64,000 bases of DNA from Trichomonas vaginalis G3 (taxonomy: Eukaryota > Parabasalia > Trichomonadida > Trichomonadidae): the NCBI RefSeq assembly GCF_026262505.1, contig NC_067206.1, forward strand, positions 16,760,641-16,824,640, in the 5' to 3' direction. Of the stretch, positions 50,338 to 58,373 are shown piece after piece (the stretch's first letter is position 1; the number at the start of each line of letters is the position of its first letter). Below the pieces are notes generated by a model, which saw only the letters and a list, made by a program, of their open reading frames with translations, made no database searches and was not told where the DNA came from. A program made the translations under genes and the position numbers.

Positions 50338-50568
50338 ATGTCAAAACTTCTTGAAAGATGTTTGAAGAAAAATAATATAGACTTTATTTCATGTAAAGGA
50401 CTTTACACACTTTTGAACGATATGAAAGACCCTGTTTTGTTTGTTCGTGTAGACAAAGGAAAGTTCTATGTCTTTACAAAATATTTGAACTTCTTAGACA
50501 GAGAACTTCAAGAAACGCCATGTGAAAGTTTAGATGAAGTTCTTCTCCACTTTCAGAAAAACTTTTAA
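50338..50568 (+). CDS. Small conserved element protein, 76 residues
   Basis: Matches the pattern of 26759-26998 in copy 2: a Leu/Lys-rich N-terminal helix, FVRVDKGKFYVFTK strand, and SLDEVLLHFQ at the C-terminus. It is 6 bp after the preceding gene. Function unknown. Confidence 0.65.
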   Translation: MSKLLERCLKKNNIDFISCKGLYTLLNDMKDPVLFVRVDKGKFYVFTKYLNFLDRELQETPCESLDEVLLHFQKNF

Positions 50569-50578
50569 ATATATATAA

Positions 50579-51376
50579 ATGGCAGAAGATATAATGGTTT
50601 ATACTATTACGACTAAAAACCCTGAGTCATATAATTCTATAACAACAAACTTACAAAGTCCTCAAGGACGATATTGTAAACTAACCTTAAACACAATGAC
50701 GACTAAAGCCTGTTTTGCTCTTTTGACACCAGAAGATTTTATTGTTGTGAATGGTAAAAAATACTCCTTTGAAGATACTTACTCAGATATACCACCAACA
50801 GGTTTTGTTGACTTATTTAATACTTTAAGTACGGGTGTAACATGTGCTGCAACTAGAGCAGGTTTCATTATGTTTGGATGTCCGACTGAGTTTACTATAA
50901 ACGATATGAGCTATAATACAAAACTTATTTCTGGTTTTTACTACCAACAGTTTCCTATAACAGGAAAAGGTGTCATACAAGGAATGTCTATTCCATTGAC
51001 ATTAAGCACACCAATCTTATATATTGTTTCAAACTTAGGTTCAAAGTGTTATTCGAATGTCGACAGAAACTACTATGACCAAAAGATACTTATGCGTATA
51101 AACAATACTTTCTCTGCTGGTTTGCCTATTGTTCATTCGAATGCAGAATTTTCAACCTTAGTGAACTCAAACACTTTGGCAAGTATAACGTTGACATTAG
51201 TTGACGCAAACTTTGTTCCTGTAAAACTTTTATGTCCTATGTATTTGTCAATGACGGCAGAAAGTTTCGAATTGGAAGATGCAACTGGTGAAAGTATTGT
51301 ATTACAAGAACAACTTCAACAACAAATAGCTCAAGAACAACAAATGCAACAAATGCAACAACAAAGTCAAGAATAA
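50579..51376 (+). CDS. Putative minor capsid protein, 265 residues
   Basis: Counterpart of the 254-residue protein of copy 2. Strand-rich throughout (GRYCKLTLNTMTTKACFALL; ASITLTLVDANFVPVKLLCP), then a Gln-rich tail (EQQMQQMQQQSQE) not found in copy 2. The conserved three-gene neighbourhood in two diverged elements supports a core virion function such as the vertex protein; fold not confirmed. Confidence 0.6.
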   Translation: MAEDIMVYTITTKNPESYNSITTNLQSPQGRYCKLTLNTMTTKACFALLTPEDFIVVNGKKYSFEDTYSDIPPTGFVDLFNTLSTGVTCAATRAGFIMFGCPTEFTINDMSYNTKLISGFYYQQFPITGKGVIQGMSIPLTLSTPILYIVSNLGSKCYSNVDRNYYDQKILMRINNTFSAGLPIVHSNAEFSTLVNSNTLASITLTLVDANFVPVKLLCPMYLSMTAESFELEDATGESIVLQEQLQQQIAQEQQMQQMQQQSQE

Positions 51377-51404
51377 AAAAAATATTTTTTTTATTTTTAT
51401 AAAA

Positions 51405-52640
51405 ATGTACAGAATAGATGTTTCAGATTTTTATGACTTCCAAGCATTCAGAAATATGTGTCCATTTAGAGACTATAACAAAGCAGTCGAGAATTTGAAA
51501 CGTTTAGTCATTTATGTCGACTCTGCCCCAGAATGTTATGTTATGAAAGAATGGGATGTAGTCTTTAACAAACCAAGAGCAACAATAGTGTCTGAACAAG
51601 AATGTAGACAGAAACTTAAGAAAATAAAAGTTGTACAAGTTGGCATGAAGATGTTAGATGCTTGGGATATCTTATTGTCAAAGTTAGAAGATTTTTCAGT
51701 TCGTGGTATAAAGTTCTATACACCTTCTCCAAACTTCTATTCTATCTTCACTGGATATAAATATGAACAAGTAGAATGGAAAGAAAATATTATAGAAGCT
51801 TGGTTAGACCATGTCAAAGAAATTATATGCAATGGAAACGAAAGAGTCTATGAGTATATCTTATGTTGGTTTGCAAACATCTTACAACATCCAAGTGCTA
51901 AAAATGAAACTGCTCTCATTATAATTGGAAAACAAGGAACTGGTAAGAATACTTTCTTTACAGATATCTTGTGCAAACTGTTAGAAGGTTATTCGAACCC
52001 TAATATGACAAACTTAGAAAACATCTGCGGTAAATTTAACTCCTCAATAGAGAATATGAAACTTATAGTTTGCAATGAACTTCAAAGTATAGATACAACA
52101 AAAGTTTTAAACTCAGATGCTTTGAAGAGTCTTATAACAGACAAAGTTGGAGTTGTTGAAAGAAAGTATAAAGACTCAAGAGTTTGTGAAAATGTTGCAA
52201 ACTTCATTATGGTTTCAAACAATGTTGTTCCGATGAAGTTAGAAAGTTCTGACAGAAGATATGTAGTTGTCAGAACGTCAGATTCTCATATGCAAGATAC
52301 TGAATATTTTGACGCTTTGTCAGAATGTTTGACATCTGACTTTTACAACCATTTGTTCTCATATTTCATGACATTAGATATTTCTAAGTTCAATCCAAGA
52401 CAAATTCCACATACCGAAGAGAGACAAACATTGTTAGAAGCAAACAAGAGTGTATATGAACTGTTCATAGATGAAACTGACTTTGAGTGTTTAGATGAAA
52501 GGTCATTGTACGATTCGTATAAACAATATTGTCAAGAATATGGTTATATGGCAGCTTCTAAACGTACATTCTTGGCAAATGTCAAAAGTCTTTTAGATGT
52601 TCAGAATGGTGTATATACAAAGAAAAATTTTTATGAGTAA
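51405..52640 (+). CDS. Superfamily 3 helicase (D5-like)
   Basis: 411 residues, open. Walker A is IIIGKQGTGKNTFF (about residues 173-186), motif B is KLIVCNELQSID (about 221-232), motif C is ANFIMVSNNVVPM (about 265-277), and RRYVVVRTSD (about 285) supplies the expected arginine. A preceding alpha-helical domain (ILCWFANILQHPSAKNE) matches the D5 N-terminal extension, and the C-terminus YKQYCQEYGYMAASKRTFLA looks like a winged-helix. SF3 helicases unwind viral DNA for replication; they occur in virophages and many Polinton-like viruses but not in typical Mavericks such as copy 2. Confidence 0.88.
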   Translation: MYRIDVSDFYDFQAFRNMCPFRDYNKAVENLKRLVIYVDSAPECYVMKEWDVVFNKPRATIVSEQECRQKLKKIKVVQVGMKMLDAWDILLSKLEDFSVRGIKFYTPSPNFYSIFTGYKYEQVEWKENIIEAWLDHVKEIICNGNERVYEYILCWFANILQHPSAKNETALIIIGKQGTGKNTFFTDILCKLLEGYSNPNMTNLENICGKFNSSIENMKLIVCNELQSIDTTKVLNSDALKSLITDKVGVVERKYKDSRVCENVANFIMVSNNVVPMKLESSDRRYVVVRTSDSHMQDTEYFDALSECLTSDFYNHLFSYFMTLDISKFNPRQIPHTEERQTLLEANKSVYELFIDETDFECLDERSLYDSYKQYCQEYGYMAASKRTFLANVKSLLDVQNGVYTKKNFYE

Positions 52641-52677
52641 ATTTAAAAAAAATATTTTTTTTTATCCGATAGAAAAG

Positions 52678-53097
52678 ATGGCAAAATTCATCTCAGTAAA
52701 CAAGTACATGTCAGGACTTAAAGAAGAACTAGACCCATTCACATATTTGAATGTTTACTTCTACCATTTTGAAAAGTCTTCATTCAGCAAAGTTTGGAAC
52801 ATCGAACCAGTTAAGTTTGCTATTGTGACTAAAAATGGTGCGAAATTTGAAGACTTAGACATAGAAGGTTTGTTAGCAGTCAAAGAAAGTTTTGACAGAA
52901 GGTTCTCAAACCTTAAAGAAGGCAAAGCATACAAACTTGTTATACCTTATGAACCAAAGAAGACAGACGACTATGAATATTATGAGTCTAAGATAGTTGA
53001 AGTTCAAGGTAAATTGGGTAAAAAGATTTTAGAGTCTAAGCCAGTGTTTGCTCCTAAAGAGGAAGAGAACATTGACATTGACCCAGAAATGTTCTAA
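52678..53097 (+). CDS. Element 3 protein downstream of the helicase, 139 residues
   Basis: The start is the ATG at 52678; the longer frame overlaps the helicase. It has a mixed alpha/beta pattern (FTYLNVYFYHFEKSSFSKVW, PVKFAIVTKNGAKFEDLDIE, KAYKLVIPYEPKK) and an acidic end. Position behind the helicase and a strand-rich core would suit a single-stranded-DNA-binding protein; that is a guess from context. Confidence 0.6.
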   Translation: MAKFISVNKYMSGLKEELDPFTYLNVYFYHFEKSSFSKVWNIEPVKFAIVTKNGAKFEDLDIEGLLAVKESFDRRFSNLKEGKAYKLVIPYEPKKTDDYEYYESKIVEVQGKLGKKILESKPVFAPKEEENIDIDPEMF

Positions 53098-53113
53098 AAA
53101 TAAAATTTTATTT

Positions 53114-53563
53114 TTACATGTCAAATTTCTTTTTCTCTGGAACTGGTTCAGGTTCTTTCTTCTTTCTTCTACTTTCTTTTCTTTCTTTTCTCTTCTTCTT
53201 TTCTGGTGGAGTTATGTCAAATTTCTCAGAACCATATTTATGTAAAAGTTCTTTGTCCTTTAATAGCTCATCTATTCTGTTTTCTATTTCATCTTCAAGA
53301 ACAGCGCATGTGTCTTCTTTGCATTCTAAGAACTTTTGTTGGACTTCATCTCTCCAAGAGGCGTCATCTCTGTCAACAAGTCTGTCATTGACAAACTTAA
53401 AGACTTCTCTGCTTAATGTTTTATGGTTCTTGTCATATTCCCAGAAACAGAACTTTAGAACAAATTCACCTTTCTTGTTTACACTATGTAAGATTTTATG
53501 GTCGACAGATGTTTTGCTGTCGAAAAGCTTGTCTCGAATATAGATAGCGAAATCGCTAGACAT
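53114..53563 (-). CDS. Element 3 hypothetical protein with a Lys/Glu tail, 149 residues
   Basis: Residues 1-110 look folded (FAIYIRDKLFDSKTSVDHKI; EFVLKFCFWEYDKNHKTL); the last 35 residues are Lys/Glu/Pro-rich. Divergent from the ATPase, starts 36 bp apart. Function unknown. Confidence 0.6.
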   Translation of the reverse strand: MSSDFAIYIRDKLFDSKTSVDHKILHSVNKKGEFVLKFCFWEYDKNHKTLSREVFKFVNDRLVDRDDASWRDEVQQKFLECKEDTCAVLEDEIENRIDELLKDKELLHKYGSEKFDITPPEKKKRKERKESRRKKKEPEPVPEKKKFDM

Positions 53564-53599
53564 TTTCTAAAAGATAAAAATTTTAATTTTTCTAAAAAT

Positions 53600-54475
53600 A
53601 TGTTAGAAAAAAAGTTTGCTGACATTGACAAGAAATTTGAGAATGTTTTAAACAAGAACAAGAGGAAGTTAGAAAATGCTCAGATAAAGCCTATACATGA
53701 CAAGTTCTTATTTGCTCAGAATGGTATAACAGGTCTAATTGCACCACCTGGGTCGGGTAAGACTTTCACTTATCTTAAAATGGCTGCACAACAACAAGAA
53801 CTAGATGAGAAAAACCCATTCTATGAGTTAGTTGTCATTTGTAGTACTTCTGGTCAATTTGACCAAACCGTCAATTCGTTCAAAGATATTATAAAGAAGT
53901 CTAAGTTAGTATGTATAAAGGATACTGAGTTGTTAGATTGGATAAAGAAGTACCAAAGAAGAGTTTTGAAGTATAATGCTATAAATGAGTATATAAATTC
54001 TAAGTTTAAAGACCCAAATGAGGAAATGCAGAGAATATTAGAGAAGAAACACTTCAGAAACAAACAGAAAGAGATAGAATACATTTCGAAGAAATTGCAA
54101 TCTTACGATTGGAAGACTTACCCTCATAGGTGTCTTCTTATCTTAGATGACTTTGCTTCTCATCCTTTGTTAAAGAACAGAGAACAAGATATGTGTCGAA
54201 TTCTTAAGAAGCTCAGACACTTTAACATCTCAGTTGTCATTTGTGTACAGACAGCCAAGAGTTTAAGTAAGGATGTTAAAAGAATACTTACTGACATTAT
54301 ACTTTTCCCTGGATTGTCCGAAGACGATTTCATGGAACTTATGAAAGAGTCCATGGCAGGTAAGTTTGACAGACATGAACTATGGGAGAAGTACAAAGTC
54401 ATACAAGACCCTCATACTTCTTTCAGAATTCATATCTACGCAAACAAAGTTCAAATTGTAAAAAGTCAAGCTTGA
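53600..54475 (+). CDS. Packaging ATPase of element 3 (FtsK/HerA-A32 type)
   Basis: 291 residues from the ATG at 53600. Walker A is APPGSGKTFTYL (about residues 47-58), Walker B is CLLILDDFASH (about 177-187), then RILKKLRHFNISVVICVQTA, matching the sensor strand of the copy 2 ATPase (24810-25697), and C-terminal SFRIHIYANKVQIVKSQ like SYLEIHIMTNTIKVKN there. It packages DNA into capsids. The frame is open. Confidence 0.85.
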   Translation: MLEKKFADIDKKFENVLNKNKRKLENAQIKPIHDKFLFAQNGITGLIAPPGSGKTFTYLKMAAQQQELDEKNPFYELVVICSTSGQFDQTVNSFKDIIKKSKLVCIKDTELLDWIKKYQRRVLKYNAINEYINSKFKDPNEEMQRILEKKHFRNKQKEIEYISKKLQSYDWKTYPHRCLLILDDFASHPLLKNREQDMCRILKKLRHFNISVVICVQTAKSLSKDVKRILTDIILFPGLSEDDFMELMKESMAGKFDRHELWEKYKVIQDPHTSFRIHIYANKVQIVKSQA

Positions 54476-54494
54476 AAAATCTAAGTGTTTAGTC

Positions 54495-54674
54495 TTAGTA
54501 AGATGGTAGCTTCTTAAAGCAAATACCATTGCTGAGTTTTATGTACGTGAAGAGAAGTACAATGAATTCAATTACGAGTACAATTGCAATGACAACTAAG
54601 GCAACTATTTTTGTCTTTTGCCAGCAAGGGTACTTCTTCTCTTCCAATGGTTCGGCAGAACTATACTCACTCAT
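54495..54674 (-). CDS. Small single-membrane-segment protein, 59 residues
   Basis: MSEYSSAEPLEEKKYPCWQK, then one strong membrane helix (IVALVVIAIVLVIEFIVLLF, about residues 26-45) and a short tail. The start is the ATG at 54674, which follows TTGACATTTCTC: an initiator-like CATTT with a 7-base leader. Probably a virion or host-membrane protein of the element. Confidence 0.6.
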   Translation of the reverse strand: MSEYSSAEPLEEKKYPCWQKTKIVALVVIAIVLVIEFIVLLFTYIKLSNGICFKKLPSY

Positions 54675-54707
54675 GAGAAATGTCAAAACGGTTTAATAGA
54701 AAAAGTG

Positions 54708-54716
54708 TCATTTTTC
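54708..54716 (+). promoter_or_regulatory. Initiator with a 7-base leader
   Basis: AAAGTGTCATTTTTCATG: TCATTT at 54708-54713, with its A 7 bases before the ATG. The same spacing is found before 44429, 54674 (minus), 54964 and 58075 (minus). Confidence 0.6.
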
Positions 54717-54911
54717 ATGTCCGAAGACTCGAAGGTGCAACACTTCCAAAATACCGACGAACTCAGAAGAGCAGCATGGCAGTATCTTCTTGACAACTTT
54801 TTTGAGTTCTCCAGGTACACCTTGGAAAATGCTGAAGAACTCCGACACAGAGAATTTGGAGAAATTGCACTCCAATACTACCTTGACAAACAAAGGGTAA
54901 ACAAAGGGTAA
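54717..54911 (+). CDS. Small acidic helical protein, 64 residues
   Basis: MSEDSKVQHFQNTDELRRAA and LENAEELRHREFGEIALQYY are helical and charged. It ends within a triplicated GTAAACAAAGG sequence, so its last codons may vary. The initiator is 7 bases upstream. No recognised family. Confidence 0.55.
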   Translation: MSEDSKVQHFQNTDELRRAAWQYLLDNFFEFSRYTLENAEELRHREFGEIALQYYLDKQRVNKG

Positions 54912-54963
54912 ACAAAGGGTAAAATAAGACTAAAAACTTAACGTTTAAAAAGTGACATTTTTA

Positions 54964-55164
54964 ATGAGCTCCGAGTCACCGAGAAAACTTGGTCAGATGT
55001 TAGCAGCTTACTTCCCCGAGGAGGATGGAAGCGTTACATACATCAGGTTCAAAAACAACGAACCTGGAATTGCGTACAAAATTCGCAATTACATGACCAT
55101 GGAAGAGTACGAAAGGTTCCTACAAGAGAAACCAGCTCTAAACAACTCAGAAAAGAAAGAATAA
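54964..55164 (+). CDS. Small protein, 66 residues
   Basis: MSSESPRKLGQMLAAYFPEE, then strand-rich SVTYIRFKNNEPGIAYKI and a charged helix. The leader AAAGTGACATTTTTA resembles the one at 54708 but with GACATT instead of TCATT. Function unknown. Confidence 0.55.
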   Translation: MSSESPRKLGQMLAAYFPEEDGSVTYIRFKNNEPGIAYKIRNYMTMEEYERFLQEKPALNNSEKKE

Positions 55165-55192
55165 AAAGTTTAACTCGTAATTGTTTATTTTT

Positions 55193-55755
55193 TTACTTGT
55201 ATGGGCAAGCTGCAAGAATGAAGTCGACTATCTCAGTCTTTGTTTTGACGAGCTGGACGGCTCTTGCGAGTACGTCTGTTTTGCGGTCTCCAGCTGGTGT
55301 CTGACCTTCGTAATTGCGCATGTTCTTGAGAGCTCCAACTGTAAATGGTTGTAGGATGAAGAGTCTCTCAGACTGCTTGAGGTAGTCTTCACGGTCACGA
55401 ACCGAATCTGTGGTACGAGTCGAATCGGTCGATTTGAGGGAAGAGACTGAAGCCTGTCGTCTTCCATAGGGGCAGTAGCATAATCTTTGCGTAAGCGGTT
55501 CAGACCTTCTTCGAACTCTTGGTCTCTCTTGGATTGAGATTGGAATTGTGGGGCAGGGTTTTGCATAAACATCCAAGGGTTGGGGAAGTAAGGCATAGGC
55601 TGAGGAGGGTAGTTCGGGAAGCCTTGTGGTGGGTAGTAACCTTGAGGTGGAAATTGGTAGTAAATCGGAGGTACTTGCTGGAACTGAGGTGCAGGGGCTG
55701 GTGCTTTAGGTTCCTCTGGTTTGGGAATGGACTCGGTTGGTGGGACGTCGGACAT
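55193..55755 (-). pseudogene. Pro/Gln/Tyr-rich protein locus, broken
   Basis: The N-terminal half from the ATG at 55755 is disordered and rich in Pro, Gln, Tyr and Phe (PPIYYQFPPQGYYPPQGFPN). The C-terminal part is helical and charged (QPFTVGALKNMRNYEGQTPA). The locus is not in one frame. The aromatic Pro/Gln-rich stretch could act in assembly or phase separation; speculative. Confidence 0.5.
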
Positions 55756-56024
55756 TCGTTTGTGTCCTGTGGGATGGAAAATATTTTTCTGTCGGAAGAA
55801 AAAACTTTTTCTGTCGGAAGAAAAAACTTTTTCTGTCGGAAGAAAAAACTTTTCTGTCGGAAGGAAAAACTTTTTCTGAAGTTCGACCAAAAAGTTCTCA
55901 ATTTTCGAAAATTTGAATGGTTTACGGACGGACAACTGGAAGAGTTCTTCCTGTCGTCGGGAAAATTTTTTCCCTTTGTCCGGAAAATTTTTTCCAGTTG
56001 TCGGGAAAATATTTTTCCTGTCGG
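55756..56024. promoter_or_regulatory. Divergent intergenic region with two repeat families
   Basis: Four to five copies of CTGTCGGAAGAAAAAACTTT (55788-55875) face three copies of TGTCGGGAAAATTTTTTCC (about 55955-56020). Both share a TGTCGG head and a purine/pyrimidine palindromic tail. The gap separates divergently read genes at 55755 and 56025, so a regulatory role is plausible. Confidence 0.6.
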
Positions 56025-56255
56025 ATGGAAGGACTCGGAATACCAGAAGGATTTGACGAGGCAATTTACCTTATAGAGATAAATGAAGTTGTTAAGCAGT
56101 ACTTGCGCAGGGTAATGAAGCCCAAGGTCAAGTTCACCGCTATTTCTGGAAGGGCTGCCTTGAAATCTCGAGACTTCGACTGGAATTCCAATTCAAATAC
56201 CAGAAAAAACTCCTTTCGACGACATAAAGGACGCCAAAAGAGAAACTCTTGTTAA
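56025..56255 (+). CDS. Small element 3 protein, 76 residues
   Basis: MEGLGIPEGFDEAIYLIEIN is followed by a basic stretch (VVKQYLRRVMKPKVKF). The DNA downstream to 56415 keeps protein-like codon use on this strand (QSLLHFSGQPFYITCEG type), so the locus is probably larger in origin. Function unknown. Confidence 0.4.
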   Translation: MEGLGIPEGFDEAIYLIEINEVVKQYLRRVMKPKVKFTAISGRAALKSRDFDWNSNSNTRKNSFRRHKGRQKRNSC

Positions 56256-56443
56256 GTTCCTAAACAAACGTCCTTGGATAAAAATACCAAACAAGGAGAA
56301 CCCCCTACCCCATATGAAATTGGCAATTCAGTCTCTCCTTCACTTCTCGGGTCAGCCGTTCTACATAACCTGTGAAGGCGACATCCAACCAGTTCAGTCA
56401 ACCTTAACGTTTTGAGTAAAAACATTTTTTTTTCATTTTTTGA

Positions 56444-56998
56444 ATGAAGCAAGTTAAATTCGTCCCACACCAATCTCAATGGACCGATGAAGAGTTTCAA
56501 GCCATGGTTGAAGGCGTTGAGAACGACATAGACGGCGAACTTGAAGGAGCTCAAACCACAATTGCAACCAAAATTGCAGAGGTCAAGGAACAGATAGCTC
56601 CACTTAAAGCTACCAAAGCTACTCTTGACCTCATGGATAGTTACCGTTTAGATGTCAAGAGTGGAATAAGACAATTAAAATTAAAACTTCTAAACTACGA
56701 AGCTATACTCCAAAAGTTAGCAGAAATGAGAAGACTTTACCAGAGCTACTTACATGTAAGGGACTTACCTTCAAGCAGTCCGACCAAAGATGAATTTGTT
56801 GACATTGTCCCAATTTTGTCCGAAAGTCAGCTCAGATGTTTTGAACTGCTCCCAACATATCCAGAATATGAACGTTTGCCTGAACTCTTCCGCAATCTCA
56901 AAAAAACGTTTTTTGGTTCTCATGTTCCAAACTTTTATCGGAAGAGACAACAAACGTTCAGAAGAAGAACAAGATATTATTTTAAACTTGTTGTATGA
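56444..56998 (+). CDS. Coiled-coil protein, 184 residues
   Basis: Residues 20-100 form a long charged helix (DGELEGAQTTIATKIAEVKE; SGIRQLKLKLLNYEAILQKL). The C-terminal part turns basic and aromatic. TTCATTTTTTGA directly before the ATG gives an initiator with a 9-base leader. Similar in style to the next gene. No family recognised. Confidence 0.5.
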   Translation: MKQVKFVPHQSQWTDEEFQAMVEGVENDIDGELEGAQTTIATKIAEVKEQIAPLKATKATLDLMDSYRLDVKSGIRQLKLKLLNYEAILQKLAEMRRLYQSYLHVRDLPSSSPTKDEFVDIVPILSESQLRCFELLPTYPEYERLPELFRNLKKTFFGSHVPNFYRKRQQTFRRRTRYYFKLVV

Positions 56999-57060
56999 CA
57001 TAACTGTCATAACAAGCTTTTTGAAGTAAAACCGCCATTCTCAAACCACTTCATTTTTCG

Positions 57061-57488
57061 ATGTCCGAACAAGCACCGAAGCCGAACACAATAGCAGATG
57101 TCCTTTCAAGGTTGCCAGACAAGCGCCCAGTTCAAATTCAAATTGCCCAATTGAAAGCTCATCTGACAAACACCATTAAGACTCTCCAAAGTAGTCTTAT
57201 GACAGAGATGACCAATCTCAAAGCCGATGTCCTCATGAACCAAGCTTCCAATGAGAAATGCCTGAACGATTTCACGGAAACCTTGCGCAATTACGAGAGA
57301 GAAACCGAGACCTTGCCAGACTCATATACCGTTTCTTCGAAGAGATAGACGCCATCTGGAAGGTACTCGGAAAGGACAGAACATGCAACACCGTACTTCG
57401 TGAGTACCAAATTGAAGAAGGAATTGTCGAGGAAGAAGAGGAAGAAGAGGAAGAAGAGGAAGAAGAGAAACACGAAGAAAGTTCCTGA
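57061..57488 (+). pseudogene. Helical protein locus with a Glu-run, broken
   Basis: Starts with MSEQAPKPNTIADVLSRLPD after an initiator TCATTT with an 8-base leader. Helical and polar, ending in a long run of Glu codons (57425-57470, GAAGAGGAAGAAGAG-type repeats). It is not in one frame. Function unknown. Confidence 0.45.
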
Positions 57489-57496
57489 AGCCGCTA

Positions 57497-57760
57497 CATG
57501 GCAACCCTTGTTGCCGATGACGGTTACGAAATTTCCCAACCCTACCCATACCAAATCCGCAACAGGCGACAGGCAAGGTTCTTACCCCAGTCCTCAACAA
57601 CTTGGGACACTTGAACCTTAACCTTCGGAATCGCGGTTCAATCTCCATGGGCAAGCTTGTCGCAATTCAATGGGTTCCAAATCCAGGCAAGAAGACGAAG
57701 GTCAGACACATTGACGGTGACAAGCTCAACAACCGTAAGGAGAACCTCGAGTGGTTCTAA
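57497..57760 (+). pseudogene. HNH endonuclease relic
   Basis: The 3' part encodes KLVAIQWVPNPGKK and VRHIDGDKLNNRKENLEW. This is the HNH_3-type core (H-x-D-G-x-x-x-N-N-x-x-x-N-L) of phage and viral homing endonucleases. GYEISQPYPY, resembling the NUMOD4 domain that usually precedes it, is coded upstream. The whole is only about 85 codons and broken. Such genes spread between virus genomes. Confidence 0.65.
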
Positions 57761-57802
57761 GAGTAAAAAAATTTTATTTTAGGGGGAAAACCCCAAGTAA
57801 AT

Positions 57803-58075
57803 TTAGGTGTTTATTTGGATAAGTATGTTTAAATTAAGGGTAATTTGCAAAATTAGTTCCCGACCTTTGAATTGGGCTCTTTCGTTATCCCAGTTGCGTA
57901 GGAGGTCGTCCCAGAGGAGTTGGTAGAATTGCCAATCCAAGGACGATTTGTCCTCCCAGGCATTGAGGATGTACTGCTCGTAGAGTTTCATGACCTCTGC
58001 CTTGCACCAGACACCCTCTCCCTTGGAACGTAAGGCTTCTTCGAAGTGCTCGAATGCGATTGGCTGCGTGACCAT
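57803..58075 (-). CDS. Small hypothetical protein, 90 residues
   Basis: The start is the ATG at 58075, 7 bases after TCATTT (minus strand, 58079-58084). The sequence VTQPIAFEHFEEALRSKGEG ... LYEQYILNAWEDKSSLDWQF is helical with many aromatic residues. Function unknown. Confidence 0.55.
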   Translation of the reverse strand: MVTQPIAFEHFEEALRSKGEGVWCKAEVMKLYEQYILNAWEDKSSLDWQFYQLLWDDLLRNWDNERAQFKGRELILQITLNLNILIQINT

Positions 58076-58105
58076 CCGAAATGACACTTTTTGTCCGTTT
58101 GGTCA

Positions 58106-58351
58106 ATGTTTGTGTCTCGTGCCATAGTCGACGAAAATACAGACAAACAGGTTATATATGAGTTTGAGACCAAGAATGGTGTAACTCGACCTGTCCGATT
58201 CAAAGACTCCGAGGGCGACCATGAAATTAAACGGAAATTAGCTAGGAAGGAATATAAAATGGACTGGTTGCCACCACCTCCACCTCCACCACCTTTACCT
58301 GTTCCTCAAGTAAATAAGCCTTTCCCGTTCCCAAGAATTCCCACATTTTAA
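58106..58351 (+). CDS. Small protein with a poly-proline tail, 81 residues
   Basis: A folded-looking N-terminus (MFVSRAIVDENTDKQVIYEF, VTRPVRFKDSEGDHEIK) and a C-terminal PPPPPPPPLPVPQ stretch. The start codons of this gene and its divergent neighbour are 30 bp apart. It might bind SH3-like or profilin-like partners; unproven. Confidence 0.5.
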   Translation: MFVSRAIVDENTDKQVIYEFETKNGVTRPVRFKDSEGDHEIKRKLARKEYKMDWLPPPPPPPPLPVPQVNKPFPFPRIPTF

Positions 58352-58373
58352 TTCAAATTCGAATAAAAATTTT

